Part shown: positions 52,561 through 64,000 of the stretch, piece after piece
Layout of the letters: every line of letters starts with the position of its first letter
How positions within the stretch are numbered: the first letter of the stretch is position 1
Origin: Perca fluviatilis
Taxonomy: Eukaryota > Chordata > Actinopteri > Perciformes > Percidae
Direction of reading: 5' to 3'
DNA: 64,000 bases
Assembly (NCBI RefSeq): GCF_010015445.1
Contig: NC_053121.1
Coordinates: 28,262,434 to 28,326,433 of the forward strand
Notes under the pieces: model-generated
Database searches by the model: none
Told to the model about the DNA's origin: nothing
The model's input: only the letters and a program-made list of their open reading frames with translations
Made by a program: the position numbers and the translations under genes

Positions 52561-53149
52561 TTAAGAATCTGACACAAATTGTGCATATTCATATTTCTGT
52601 CTTTGTACCATTTTAGTTGTGAACATACACATTTTTATGGATCTGGCAACTGGTGTTTGGATCACCACATGTAAAAGCTTGATCTGGCTTTGAGATTTTG
52701 CCCTTGTTACGTCACATCAGATGTTGATGGTGAGTGGCAAAACAGACATTTATTCTCACTACCATGTCGCAGATTATTACTTTAACAATTGCTTCCAGCA
52801 ACCACCAAAGATCCACTGAAGCCAGGTCCCAACCGCATAAAACTGGAATCAAACTAGTCTTTGAAACCAGTTAAAACACACTGGTAAGAGCTGTATGTGC
52901 TCTCATAGCACGTTGAATTTGTAGTGGTCACTTCTGCTTCACACACAGATGCAGACACAACACACGAACACACAGAAATTTACTGCTGTCCTATCCATGC
53001 GGAACTGTCCTACGTACAGCACTTCTGCAATAGTCTCAAGAGTAATCCATCAGCATGTGTGTGTGTATGTGACAGTGTTAAATTACTGCTATGGCACATT
53101 GAGCCCTGGCCATTACTCTAGCAGGTGACACCCATTAAAAAAGGTGGTG

Positions 53150-53192
53150 ACACTGACATAGAGAGAGAAAGGTAGAGAACGAGAGGGAGAGA

Positions 53193-53229
<37 letters not shown>

Positions 53230-53470
53230 GACATAAGAAGAAAGACAGGATGTGTGACGGAGGAAGGGAAAGAAATCATTGCTGAGAGAAAGAGAAATGT
53301 GTTGTGAGAGAAACCGAGAATAAGAGAATAAAGTAAACAACACTGGATGCAAAGATGTAAATACTGTACTTGAAAACAACAATGGGGACATGTAAGAGAA
53401 AAACTGAATAAATAAAGTAGGAGACGACAAAGGGATTAAAGTAGTGCTGGCAGAAAGTGTAAACAGAGAA
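53150..53470. repeat. Purine-rich tract with (GA)n
   Basis: GA run at 53192-53226 inside a longer A/G-rich stretch, ending about 40 bp left of the longest CA run. Confidence 0.8.
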
Positions 53471-53506
53471 AACCACCCACTGTTCTCAAGTCTGAGCCAA
53501 GGAAAG

Positions 53507-53642
<136 letters not shown>

Positions 53643-53884
53643 ACGAGCCAAGAAAGGTAAAAAGTTAGAGGATTCAGACCTGGCTGACCTCCAGAAGATG
53701 TTATCAGCCTTTCCATCTGAAACTAAAATACTGGGAAACAGACACACATTTTTCACACACATACACACACACCACAAAACTCCAAGCTAAGAAAAAAGCA
53801 GTATATATAAACAGCAGCACACACACAATATTTCCTTTTTTTACAGCAAGAGAGAAAATTGTATAGTAATAATAAAAAAATAAT

Positions 53885-54012
53885 TTATACTTTATTAATC
53901 CCGCAAGGGAAATTACAATGTTTTCACTCTGTTGTTAGAATACACATTACACACAGGCCTGAAATACAGACACATGCTTAGTACCTATACATGCACAAAT
54001 GGAGAGATGTCA
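53885..54012 (-). mobile_element. SINE/LINE tail fragment, 5'-truncated
   Basis: On the minus strand this ends in TTTCCCTTGCGGGATTAATA then AAGTAT, the 3' tail shared by a teleost tRNA-derived SINE and its partner LINE. The body (GTATAGGTACTAAGCATGTG and neighbouring bases) fits that family from memory. The tRNA-like head is absent, so this is a truncated insertion. Confidence 0.62.
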
Positions 54013-54388
54013 AGAATAACTTGACTTAGAGTGCAACAACAAAATGGGTAAGTAATTTCAAATGTCATTGATACATGTTGTGCTTTAAGGGGTCCATCAC
54101 TGCAGTGACCTTGATATATTTCCCAGGCAGTCTAACCAATGCAACTGGAAGCCAGAGAAAGGATCATGTCCTGATTTACGTACTAGGATTTCTAAATAGG
54201 CTGGGGATTTCTGAGAAAATGTAGTGATGCAGAGAAACTGTTTCTGGGTAACTGCAGCTTAAATAAGTTCATGGAGGAATCGACACGCACACATTGCAAA
54301 ATCTGTGGCCCAGTTCATCGGCCCAGGTGCTGACTGGTTAAGCAGGGAAGGATATCTGGTAGCTCTAATGTCTGCAGCGTGTGTGTGG

Positions 54389-54390
<2 letters not shown>

Positions 54391-54475
<85 letters not shown>
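54391..54475. repeat. (GT)n microsatellite, 85 bp
   Basis: GT run with one TTTG interruption; inverted partner of the CA run at 54590-54648. Confidence 0.96.
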
Positions 54476-54481
<6 letters not shown>

Positions 54482-54587
54482 AGAAAGCAAGTAAAGGAAG
54501 ACTTGAGAAAAGGTGTTTACATTCCAGGTGGCTACTGTGGCTTTCTATTGCTGCAATAGGGGCACCCTGGTGCAGAGACACCCACAC

Positions 54588-54589
<2 letters not shown>

Positions 54590-54648
<59 letters not shown>
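54590..54648. repeat. (CA)n microsatellite, 59 bp
   Basis: Pure CA run, 114 bp from the GT run at 54391-54475. Confidence 0.96.
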
Positions 54649-55030
54649 GCCTTTACTTACACCCACACTTGAACTACAAAGAGAGGAGAAGCGTGCAGGG
54701 AATGCTCAAGAACACACAGACGCTTCTACTTCCACATATACTGTATAAACAGAGAGGAATGAATACACATGCCATCACACATTTTCGCACTAGCATGTTT
54801 AACGTCCCTCCGAACGCACACATGCACTCGTTAGTGTGAACTCCCCAGGGCTCGTTAGCATAACAGTCCACCATAACGAGGAGAGGACATGTCTGGCTGA
54901 GCTCACCTACGTCCTGATCAGCTAAGAGGGTCTCCGAGGGACAGAGCCAGACACACTCTTATGAAGGTGGATGTTACATTATAAGCGAATGGCGTGACAG
55001 TAGAAAGGGTGCATTGATTAATACATTTTG

Positions 55031-55032
<2 letters not shown>

Positions 55033-55098
<66 letters not shown>

Positions 55099-55122
55099 GT
55101 GCGTGTGTGTGTGTGTGTGTGT
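55033..55122. repeat. (GT)n microsatellite, 90 bp
   Basis: GT run with two GCGT interruptions, followed by a GA-rich stretch (55126-55168). Confidence 0.96.
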
Positions 55123-55828
55123 GGGCCAGAGAGAATGAGAGAGACAGTGAGAGAGTGAGAGAGAGAGATGTGCTTTGGAACAAAAGACTAATTAAATCCA
55201 ATCATCATTCAGCTTAATTCTCAGAACTAATTAGTTCGCTGCATTCCTTTCCAATCCTACCAATTAAAAAAAAACAGAGGTGTCAGGGGTATATGTAAAT
55301 TGAATGTCCGCAGTTCATGTCCAGACATGTGCCTGTATTGCATGCATTCTCTATCACCACGTGGCTGATAAAAACACCACAAGGTACAAATAAAGACATT
55401 AATTCATTAATGAATCAATGTTATGCTGGATGCAGCAATGACAAACCCTGACGTACCAAAGTTATTGGCGCTCAAGTCATTTTGTCACATCCTCTTGAAT
55501 CCTCTTGAATGAATTATATTCACATAAAGGATTAACATATTAACTTGTGTTTCTTTTATCCTGCCATACAGTCCTTACTCAGAGGTCCGTCTGTCTCTCT
55601 GCCCACACGTCAGTCTGTCTGACTGTCTTTTCATGCCTCGTCTCTGTCTGCATTTGTGTTAATGTGGTGTTATTTGTGGGGCACAGAGCACTTTCATCTG
55701 GCCTGGCACAACATTCACTCACAACGACTTTATGATGTGTGAGGTTCAAAACTCAGTGTTTTTGAGCGACCTCAGCTGTGGCAATCCAGAGCGTTATATG
55801 ACAGAGGGAGAGAGAGGCTTTAACTGAC

Positions 55829-55854
55829 AGAGAGAGAGAGAGAGAGAGAGAGAG
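55829..55854. repeat. (GA)n microsatellite, short
   Basis: Pure AG run of 26 bp. Confidence 0.93.
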
Positions 55855-56233
55855 CAGCGATATAAACGTAAAATAAATACTAAGAAAGACTGAATTTAAC
55901 ACCGTTTTCACTTTAATGAAGAAACCCTTTAATCATGCTCAGACTATTAAGTTCAAATCAAAATCCTGAATACTGCTGAGTTTCAATGAGAAGAACTAGT
56001 TTTCAATCAAACTGAATTGAATCAGACTGAATGACATGAAGTATTATTCCTTAATTGTTGCTCATTCCTGCATCACTTCTCTTTCTTGGTTTTCATTACA
56101 TTTTATCCTTCCTATCCTTCACAAAATGTCAAGCAGCCTACAAACTGTCACTATAGCTAAAGTTGGTACAATAACTTGAAATTATTTACATTCTTTAATT
56201 AAGGTTTGACTTTTACCGTAGATTGTGATTTAG

Positions 56234-56238
<5 letters not shown>

Positions 56239-56271
<33 letters not shown>
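56239..56271. repeat. (GT)n microsatellite
   Basis: Pure GT run of 33 bp. Confidence 0.95.
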
Positions 56272-56273
<2 letters not shown>

Positions 56274-59200
56274 ATTTTGGGTATGGTAACATGCTAGGAA
56301 ATGACCATCATCATCTTTATTTCTCATTACTTCAGTGCACTTTATGATACTAACTATGTGCACCAGCCAATGAAAATTTGAACTCTGAACCTTGAGTTTT
56401 CGTTGAGCATGACTCATCGGAAAATAGAGCCTATTTTATTGAATTTACAGCATGGTTTCCTATAAATGGCAGATAAACTAAATTGATCCCTGATGGCTTT
56501 CACAAAACAGGGGCACAATGCTTGATGCGCCGTTTCAGAAATCAGCAAAACTAAGAGGAATTTTGGAAGCAGACACAGAGCAGTTTGGTCACAAAATATG
56601 TAACACATAGACAATGAAAAAGGGTGAAGAGATGGAGAACGACAGGATTGCTGGCAGAGAGAAGAGTGGAGATTATGTACCATGTATAAAGTGACATGGG
56701 GTAAACTCTTTAAAGGCAGTGTCCTCTGACAAACTGTGTTATATAGGAGGGACGCTGATGCAGAAACAGGAGAAAATGAGGAAAAGAGAACAGGAGGAAT
56801 GCAGAAAAACAGATGATTTAGCCAAAAATGTCGATGGAAATTGTCAATGCAAGACCTGAATACATTAGAGAAATCTTTTAAAACAGTAACAGAGAACAAG
56901 TGTTGAGCGCCTTTGCCCTGACAAACTAATTTACAACAGTGAAAAGAGAGCAAATGAGATGAATGTAGGAGAGGAACATATGGTAATCCAGCAGATTTTT
57001 TGAAGTGATTATACCCACAACATGGACATTCATTAAAGTATAGATCTATGCAAAATAAAGCATTTTGTGCTTTCACTACTACTAATTACATTATAGACAG
57101 TTTAAGGCATCACCGGTTTTGTATTACATATCCTAATTTCATTGTGCACTTCTTTAACATCCTGCATAGTAATAACATCATGTGTCTTTAATAATCCATG
57201 AAAAAGACTATGCTTCACTACAACTTGATCTCACAGCTGCTGTTTAAGTTTTTTTTATGATGGCCATTTTGCTACAGCAATTAACTGGCCATAGCAAGGA
57301 AGTAATGAGAAGTATTGTGCTCAACAGCATTATTCAATTCTTTGTCTTTTCTTTTTTTTCAGAGAGCATATTTCCAGGAGCTATTTTAGTTCTGCACAAC
57401 AGTAGTACAATGTGCAGGTAATATTTGTTTTATTTTAAATTGTGATGTCTCACAACCTGCACTTCTTTTTTCAACCCAAGAAGGCGGGATGCCTTGAAGA
57501 AAAGAAAATGGTCAAGCTCTGTCCATCTTGCCTCATCAGTGCTAGTTGTGTGTTGCTCTGTCTTGATTCAGCATTTTTAAAGCATGAAGCTAAACATTTT
57601 GCCGTTTTCTGATGGGAAAACAAAAGTAAAAAATATCATACTGTATGTGTGATATTATATCATATAATATTGTGTATTCTTTTGTAAATGTGCCTGATGT
57701 GATGAAGGGAGGGCGACACAGAAAGAAGAAAAAGACTAAATAATGAAAAACAAGCCTACTGACATTCAGATCCAAATATAAAGGAAAGCCACCCTGACAC
57801 AGATAAAACTGACAAAGAATATCAGTATGATGCCTTGTCCTTCTGCCAAGAGTCGAGCACACGTCACCTTGATCCAATCATTTTTTATTTCACTTTAAAT
57901 CCCTCGTAGACTGCAAGAATCCACACTGAGTTCACTGGAAATCCCCCCAGCTCTTCTCTTTGACCCCCCCCCCCCCTTTTGTCTTTTTATTTCTCCTTTC
58001 ATCTTTTATGTCATTCCTCTCTTTCTGTGTCTCATTTCCTTTCGCTATAATTTAGAATTGGTGTGGGGAAGCTATCACTCTCTGTCGCTCCGTCTGCCTG
58101 CCTACCAACTTGTCCATCTGTTCATCTTCCTCTCCCCAGTTCTTAGTTGGTGCCTGTCAGAAACTATCACGGAAAAGTGTGCTCCTATGAAATCAAATGT
58201 TTGTGGTAAAGAACCAAGAAAACACGTTTCTACAAAGTTCCATGTTGGGGCAGCAAGTGTGGTTTTTCTTTTTTTTATGTCTGAAAAATGGACGATGACC
58301 TTGTGCAACAGATCGGATTAACAGTTGTGGGATATTTAAGAGTGATTGTCATCAATATATTGTTTTCACTGGTAACGAGAAAATAGTAAACAGAGGAAGT
58401 ATGGGGGGGGAAAGGATTATAAGAGCAGGGAAAAAGAAAAGAACAAGACACAGATTGAGGTGTGGGGGGAAAAGGGCTCAGGCCATTCCACATTCAGAGC
58501 TCATAATATGCTTTAAAGATGTGTTCAAAAGAGAAGATTGACTTTACAACATCATATACTGTCCAGCATGAAGATGTACTGACCTAACTCAATCGATTGC
58601 TTATACTCAGAGCTTTGGGAGAGAAAATGTTGGCTTTGGAGCCATGGTCTGTAAGATATTAAACAACTGCAACTTTCACAAATATTTCCATGAGTTCATA
58701 TGGATACACACACTAAAATACCTACACATGTTCAGAAAGAAAGGAAGGTATAAAGAAAAAAAAGACAAATCCTAGAAATCCACACTTCCAAACAAAGACA
58801 AACTGAAAAGGGAAGCTCCAAAGGAATAAGTCCTGTTTCAATTAATGCCGGCTTCTTTAAGGCTCACTGGAATTAGGCATTAGTATAATTGTGTTTCATA
58901 TTTACATGTGGATTACATGAAGAGGCATTAAGCGGGCTTACAGCGCTTTAGCTTGGCAGAGAGAGAGAAAGAGACAGACAAAACAATACAGAGAAGCAGA
59001 GAAGAAAATAAAAAATACTGACAAGCAGCAAGACGGAGAGGGCTGTGTTGTTTTCCACGCGGGCTTACTGAGCAGACCAACAATAAAGCTTCTGCATCTG
59101 TTCACTCTTTAGTTCTCTTCGGGGGTTTCAGCCACTATCAACAACCTGGAGTCCCTTTAAAGTCAATGTGACTGACTGTGCTGGGTCTGCAGAGGCAGCA

Positions 59201-60829
59201 CTGCTAGGTGCATCGACTGCTTTCTATCTGCCGGGCTATGAGGTATAAAGCAAACCTAACACACCCTTACTGCTGTATCATCCCTGCCCCACCTGTACCC
59301 CCCACATGAAAGAGGCTGGAAACACTACAGCCCAGCGCCACCTGGTGGAGACAAGCATGAAACACAATCACAACTTTATCCAGTCGTGCTGCAACACCTC
59401 GCTGACCTCACTGACACCCCCCCACCCACCACCCCCCCCGCCCCCAACACCAAAAACAATCCCAGGGGCTGTGTATACAGTTGGTTTGTCAACATTGCTT
59501 GTCTGGTTACATATAGACATTAATAAACACACATACACTCAAAACAAAAATGCATGTTTTGAGCCAGGAAGTTGCCTGGTGGAAACACAGGTTGGCCTGT
59601 CAGCTGTAGTTTGTCTTAATCAAGCGAAATAGCTAGGGACATTTTCTAAAATAAAACTTGCTGTCAAAGTTCAACATATTGAGTGGGATCAGGATTCAAT
59701 GCCAGAAGATAAAGTATTTGACAACCATGACATGGACTTAGTTAAGTCATCTGTTTATGACATTAACCCTGTGGTTTCTAAAGGAATAATTACACAGTTT
59801 TCAAAGTAAGATTTGACCAACCTGAGCAGCTACAATTGTTGGGTAAATGAAGATATTTTTAAAGACGTTCTTTCACAAATACTCCAACAGCCAATACCAC
59901 AAAGTATGTCTCACAATGACAATAAGATCGAAATACACAAGGGGTTCAGGGGAGAGAGCGACTAAAAGAAGAGCAAATTAAAACCAAGGAGAGGGGAAGC
60001 TTTACCTTTTCATTTGTTTGTTGAGGCCTAATTCAAAAGCACAGACGGTTTTGACAAAGTTGACAACTTTTGCATAAATAATTGCCAAGGGCAATACATA
60101 CATTTTACTGGAGGAGGCAGGGAGAAAAGTGAAGGTGTAGAGGGGGGAATCAAGCTTAAAAGTAGTGCCACTTCTCCAGATGTGCCCTCAATGACTCTGC
60201 CACACACAGATCACAGATACAGATGCACACATATATACACACACGCATATGCAGCAACTACACAAAGGCTGCATGCATACACACAAATACACACTTATGT
60301 ATACACACTGTGACCTTGACAACTAGGATGACTGTGTTTATCTGAAGCAGCGTCTGTTTCCTATCTTGCCTCACTGTCCCTGTGGACACTTTCTCTCATC
60401 ATGACCCAGTCTGACACAAACGCTCCCTTAAGACACCTCCAGACGGGGAGTGTGAGCAGATCATGTCATCAGCGCACAAACTTCTGAGCTCACCTCTTAC
60501 CCTAAATTCAAGGTGAAACCCTCTCATGAATTCTCTGCATAAATCAAGTTCTTAATCCTGGTTTTAAATACACATTAGTATAAATTAGTATTAGTTTATT
60601 CTTCTCACGATACACTTTTAGATTAGATATACATCTGGCATGTTGACATTGAACTCAAGAACGTTCTAAGAAATGAAATGACACCTACAACTTAATTGTA
60701 GCTGATTGAACTAAGAAATAATTTTTCATTTATTTTACATATATTTGTGACTTCATGAAATTATCTGTGACATTTTATCTTAATAAGGAACTCCACACTA
60801 AATTATTGTTTTGGTGCTGTACACATAAC

Positions 60830-61170
60830 CTATATGGAGATATGGAGATATGGAGAAAATCAAAAATCACAACATTTTTGACCAAATACATCAATGTCGA
60901 TATTGTAGGGTTGACTATTAGTGCTTTCACAAAATATTGCTCCACACAATGAGAGTTTTGAGAAATAATCACCAATAATGTGGATACAATGACTAAGTGG
61001 GTAAAGGCAAATAATAAATAAAAGTGAGTGACTTTACTGTAATGCAGCCTTTAAAACCAGGAAAACACAACACTTGTGCCATACTACAATATTATGATAT
61101 CCAAAATTTAAGACGATATCTAGCCTCATATATCGATGTTGATATAATATCGATATATTACCCAGCCCTA
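60830..61170 (-). mobile_element. hAT-like MITE with ATATCGATAT-rich ends, left end degenerate
   Basis: The right end ATATATTACCCAGCCCTA (61153-61170), read in reverse, is the TAGGGCTGGGTAATAT terminus typical of a widespread teleost MITE. Internal segments (GGTTTTAAAGGCTGCATTACAG and CACTTAGTCATTG on the minus strand) also fit that family from memory. The left end has repeated GGAGATAT units and no clean TIR, so it is decayed or truncated and its start is approximate. Confidence 0.7.
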
Positions 61171-61200
61171 ACATAACCACATATATTCTTGTTGGCATTT

Positions 61201-61725
61201 CATACCTGCCAACACTCCCGTTTTTAGCCCTATCTCCCGGATCCCTCCCGCTTTGTTATTTCTCCCAGGAAACTCCCGTAATTTGCATGGCCCAAACTCC
61301 TTTATAAATAATCGGATCAATATGTTTGTCTAATGTTGACCAATTGCCAGATCTTGTATGAAGCGTATCCTATTCACACAATCCACACACCATATACAAT
61401 TTTCAACCTGTTTGTCACCTCAACCTGGCAGCCTATAACCCAGTTGCGCAGTTGATCTCTGCGCAAGCTTCGTGGAAAGTTCAGACCCGGAAGCGAGCCG
61501 ATAAAAATGGCAGGTCAAGGCGGTGTTCCCGCTGTAAATTTCAACAGTGTTGGGCACAACAATTTACGTGTATCTTACCTAGTAATATCGACAACCTCCA
61601 CGCTTTTTGTGTGTGTCGCATTGATTTTAATCACCCAGCACATTAAAACACTGCGGGTGCCCCCCGCACCGCCATGCCCTCGCACAAAACTCCCGGATTT
61701 TGAAAACCAAATGTTGGCAGGTATG
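61201..61725. mobile_element. Small TIR DNA transposon, CATACCTGCCAAC family (525 bp)
   Basis: CATACCTGCCAAC at 61201-61213 and GTTGGCAGGTATG at 61713-61725 are a perfect 13-bp inverted repeat. The direct repeat GCATTT (61195-61200, 61726-61731) flanks it; an 8-bp repeat TGGCATTT also exists if the last two bases of the right TIR are counted. CTCCCG motifs recur inside both ends. An ATG-headed frame starts at 61507 after a GC-rich stretch but matches nothing I know. Superfamily is undecided. Confidence 0.78.
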
Positions 61726-62166
61726 GCATTTGATAATATTAACACAGGTGTATTTTTTCCAACAAAACTCAAAATTAGCTTTGGATTTTAAAGTTTGGAT
61801 CAGCCAAATTCTCTCGCCTCTTCGTAACCTTGAAGAAATTGCCAGAACTATTAAGTATGTTGATGAAAAAGCACTTTAGAATTAGGTTTAGTGTGTTTTT
61901 AATGAAAATAAATAGTGAGGAAAATAGGTAAATGCTTCCTTGCAGGGTTTATATGCACATGACAAAAACGTAACTAATATGTGTGGCAGACACTACATTG
62001 CCAACCTGCTGTAATCAAAGGACATTGCTGTGCTAATACGTGTGTCCTGCTCTCTGTCAGGGTGATACCAACTGATTGGACCGCCATGGTAGAGGTAAGA
62101 GGAGGGAGGCAGCGTGCCCGCCTGTTAACAGCCATCAAACAGTACAAACTTTTCACATACACACAT

Positions 62167-62171
<5 letters not shown>

Positions 62172-62237
<66 letters not shown>
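62172..62237. repeat. (CA)n microsatellite, 66 bp
   Basis: Pure CA run; a CT repeat lies at about 62355-62379. Confidence 0.96.
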
Positions 62238-62241
<4 letters not shown>

Positions 62242-62439
62242 AAGAAACAGAGAAATGAATGGGGTTCTGCTTTTCATCAAGATAAACCTCCCTCTCTCTG
62301 GGTCTATCCATCAGCACCATGTTGTCTTTTTTCTCTATCTCTGAGTTTTCTGTTTCTCTCTCTCTCTCTCTCTCTCTCTGTCTGCCTCTATCTCTTTCAA
62401 TCCTTCCCTTCATAGTGTATTAAAATAGCACCAACATTA

Positions 62440-62690
62440 CTCTGACAAGGCCTTTTATTGATTACATCAGACACTGCGATGGCAGCAAAAAATGGGTCCT
62501 GATTGGCCGAAACACCAGGAAGTAATCAAATCAAAGCTCCCATCATGCTCCACTGATTACACCGTCTGACAATGGGGCCTAGAATCATTTAATTTCTATT
62601 GTTCCCATTGGAAACCTTTATGCAGCTTGTCAGTGGGATAACAGCACAGAGAGCAGAGGGGAAGCTGTGGTGGTGACACTGTAAATCCTC
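62440..62690. promoter_or_regulatory. Candidate conserved non-coding element
   Basis: A block of non-repetitive sequence between simple repeats, with TGATTACA twice (62459-62466, 62554-62561), TGATTGGC at 62500-62507 and TAATCAAATC at 62523-62532. These are cores for PBX/MEIS/HOX-type homeodomain and NF-Y-like factors. Regulatory function and conservation are inference. Confidence 0.3.
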
Positions 62691-63588
62691 ACACAATTAA
62701 TACTGGGTTCCATATGGTGACTTTTCATGGCAGCTGCTGTGTGAGCTTTCAGTGCTTTTTTATTTCCATCGTGGGCATACGGAGCTTTAATCATACTCAG
62801 GATGGAAACTGTACCTGAAAGATCAACATGGTCCTGCTCTTGTTAGTCTGCCATTTCTTAAAGGTACAAACCATGATTCAAGCTTAAACAAAAGGGTCAA
62901 AATACAGCTGTCACTCCCACACTGATATACAGGTCTTAATATTAACTGAACTAATACTATACAACACTTAATGTCAACGATGTTTAATGATGTTAATACA
63001 TATTTTTTTATACCACTAATGTATTTAAACAACAGTAAAACTGGCCTATATTATGAGTACTATCAGTTGAAGAAGACCCTAAACAGTTGGGTTTTTTTTT
63101 ATAACTCAATTATGTTCGTGAATTTTGCTTACATTTTTAGTTTTTTTTATTTCTAGTTTATCATAGGAAATGTTGTTTTTTAGGCTGGGTTGTCAGTAGA
63201 CAATTGTAACATATATTGCGGACAATGTTCTGGTACTGACTGTACTACAAAGCGGTAGTGCTTTTATCTTTATTATATTCATTATTTTAACATGTCTATT
63301 ATCTTTTTAATACTACTTACACTCTTCTATTTGAATAAATTGCTTTTGTTATAATTTTTACCCAGGAAGAGTAGCTGTTGCAGGTTGGTGAGAGCTAATG
63401 GGATTCCTAAATAAACATACATATTATGTTCAAATGTTCAGTGCACCTACAGTAGTATGCCCATTGCTGTGCATGAGCATGTGTGAGACAGAGTTAGCTA
63501 AAAGGAAGGATTTGAGAGTACAAAACCTTATGCAGGTTGTGTGTGTCCACATCAAAGTGAAATATCATAGTATGAGCAGGTAACTGTC

Positions 63589-63589
<1 letters not shown>

Positions 63590-63640
<51 letters not shown>

Positions 63641-63803
63641 AGATAGAGTGCATTCATGTCCGTGTGTCAGGGTTGGCAGCAGCGGTACCATCTGTTTGCC
63701 ATTATGATGTTGACAGAACTGTTGCCCAGGTTAATTACCATGGTAACAGGTTAATAACACCAATTAAACATTACTGGGCATACTGGGGACACTGGCTTCT
63801 CTC

Positions 63804-63840
<37 letters not shown>
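63590..63840. repeat. Inverted (GT)n / (CA)n pair
   Basis: GT at 63590-63638 and CA at 63807-63840 with a 168-bp spacer. Confidence 0.94.
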
Positions 63841-63842
<2 letters not shown>

Positions 63843-64000
63843 CACAAGATTGTGTGTGGTAGCAGGTAAACGATGAAAGACACCAAAGGGGTAGAAAAAA
63901 AGAATTCTATCAGGAAGCTCCTATTAGAATGAATGGTAATGGTGATGAATGAATGGGACGTCTATGTGCACAAGAAGGCTGCTGTGTTGCATCTGACAGA

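Noticed and set aside
54895..54950. GTGAGC donor-like site on the minus strand near 54904
   Set aside because: The upstream frame does not resemble Slit LRR sequence and has stops in a likely frame.

Overview
The window looks like intronic DNA of a bony fish, probably a percomorph-type teleost. The evidence is long, dense (CA)n/(GT)n microsatellites, several teleost-style DNA transposon relics (hAT-like and Kolobok-like), LINE and SINE tails, and one vertebrate gene with tiny exons and large introns. There is no sign of bacterial, organellar or viral gene organisation. Almost every long open frame comes from a simple repeat or a purine/pyrimidine-skewed tract.

The only protein-coding sequence I can support is two 72-nt exons on the minus strand, at 15662-15733 and 3277-3348. 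Each has consensus splice sites, is bounded by phase-2 introns and encodes exactly one 24-residue leucine-rich repeat. Read in order they encode consecutive repeats of the first LRR domain of a Slit guidance ligand. The residues ([21 protein letters not shown]) fit SLIT3 better than SLIT1 or SLIT2. The window is therefore read as an internal part of slit3, transcribed right to left. It holds the 3' part of a very long intron (15734-64000, at least 48 kb), an LRR exon, a 12.3-kb intron, the next LRR exon, and the first 3.3 kb of the following intron. By analogy with vertebrate SLIT3 these are about exons 5 and 6. No upstream LRR exon or first exon was found.

Layout: 1-3276 is intron with an (AT)n tract, GT/CA repeats and a purine-rich tract. 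3349-15661 is intron with CT-rich and GA-rich tracts and long CA repeats. 15734-25200 is mostly unique DNA with CA repeats and a 731-bp MITE. 25200-46800 is unique DNA with two complete hAT-type insertions carrying perfect 8-bp target duplications, a deleted mini-MITE and LINE tails. 46800-64000 holds a solo LTR with a 5-bp duplication, a 921-bp foldback element at TTAA, a SINE fragment, two adjacent small DNA transposons, and further microsatellites.

The most interesting points are four. Both Slit exons have 3' splice sites built largely from microsatellite sequence ((UG)n in one, (UC)n/(UGUC)n in the other). Inverted (GT)n/(CA)n pairs recur about 105-170 bp apart and could fold into long RNA hairpins. 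Several insertions have boundaries readable to the base. A perfect 13-bp hairpin lies in otherwise unique intron. No undescribed gene system could be demonstrated.
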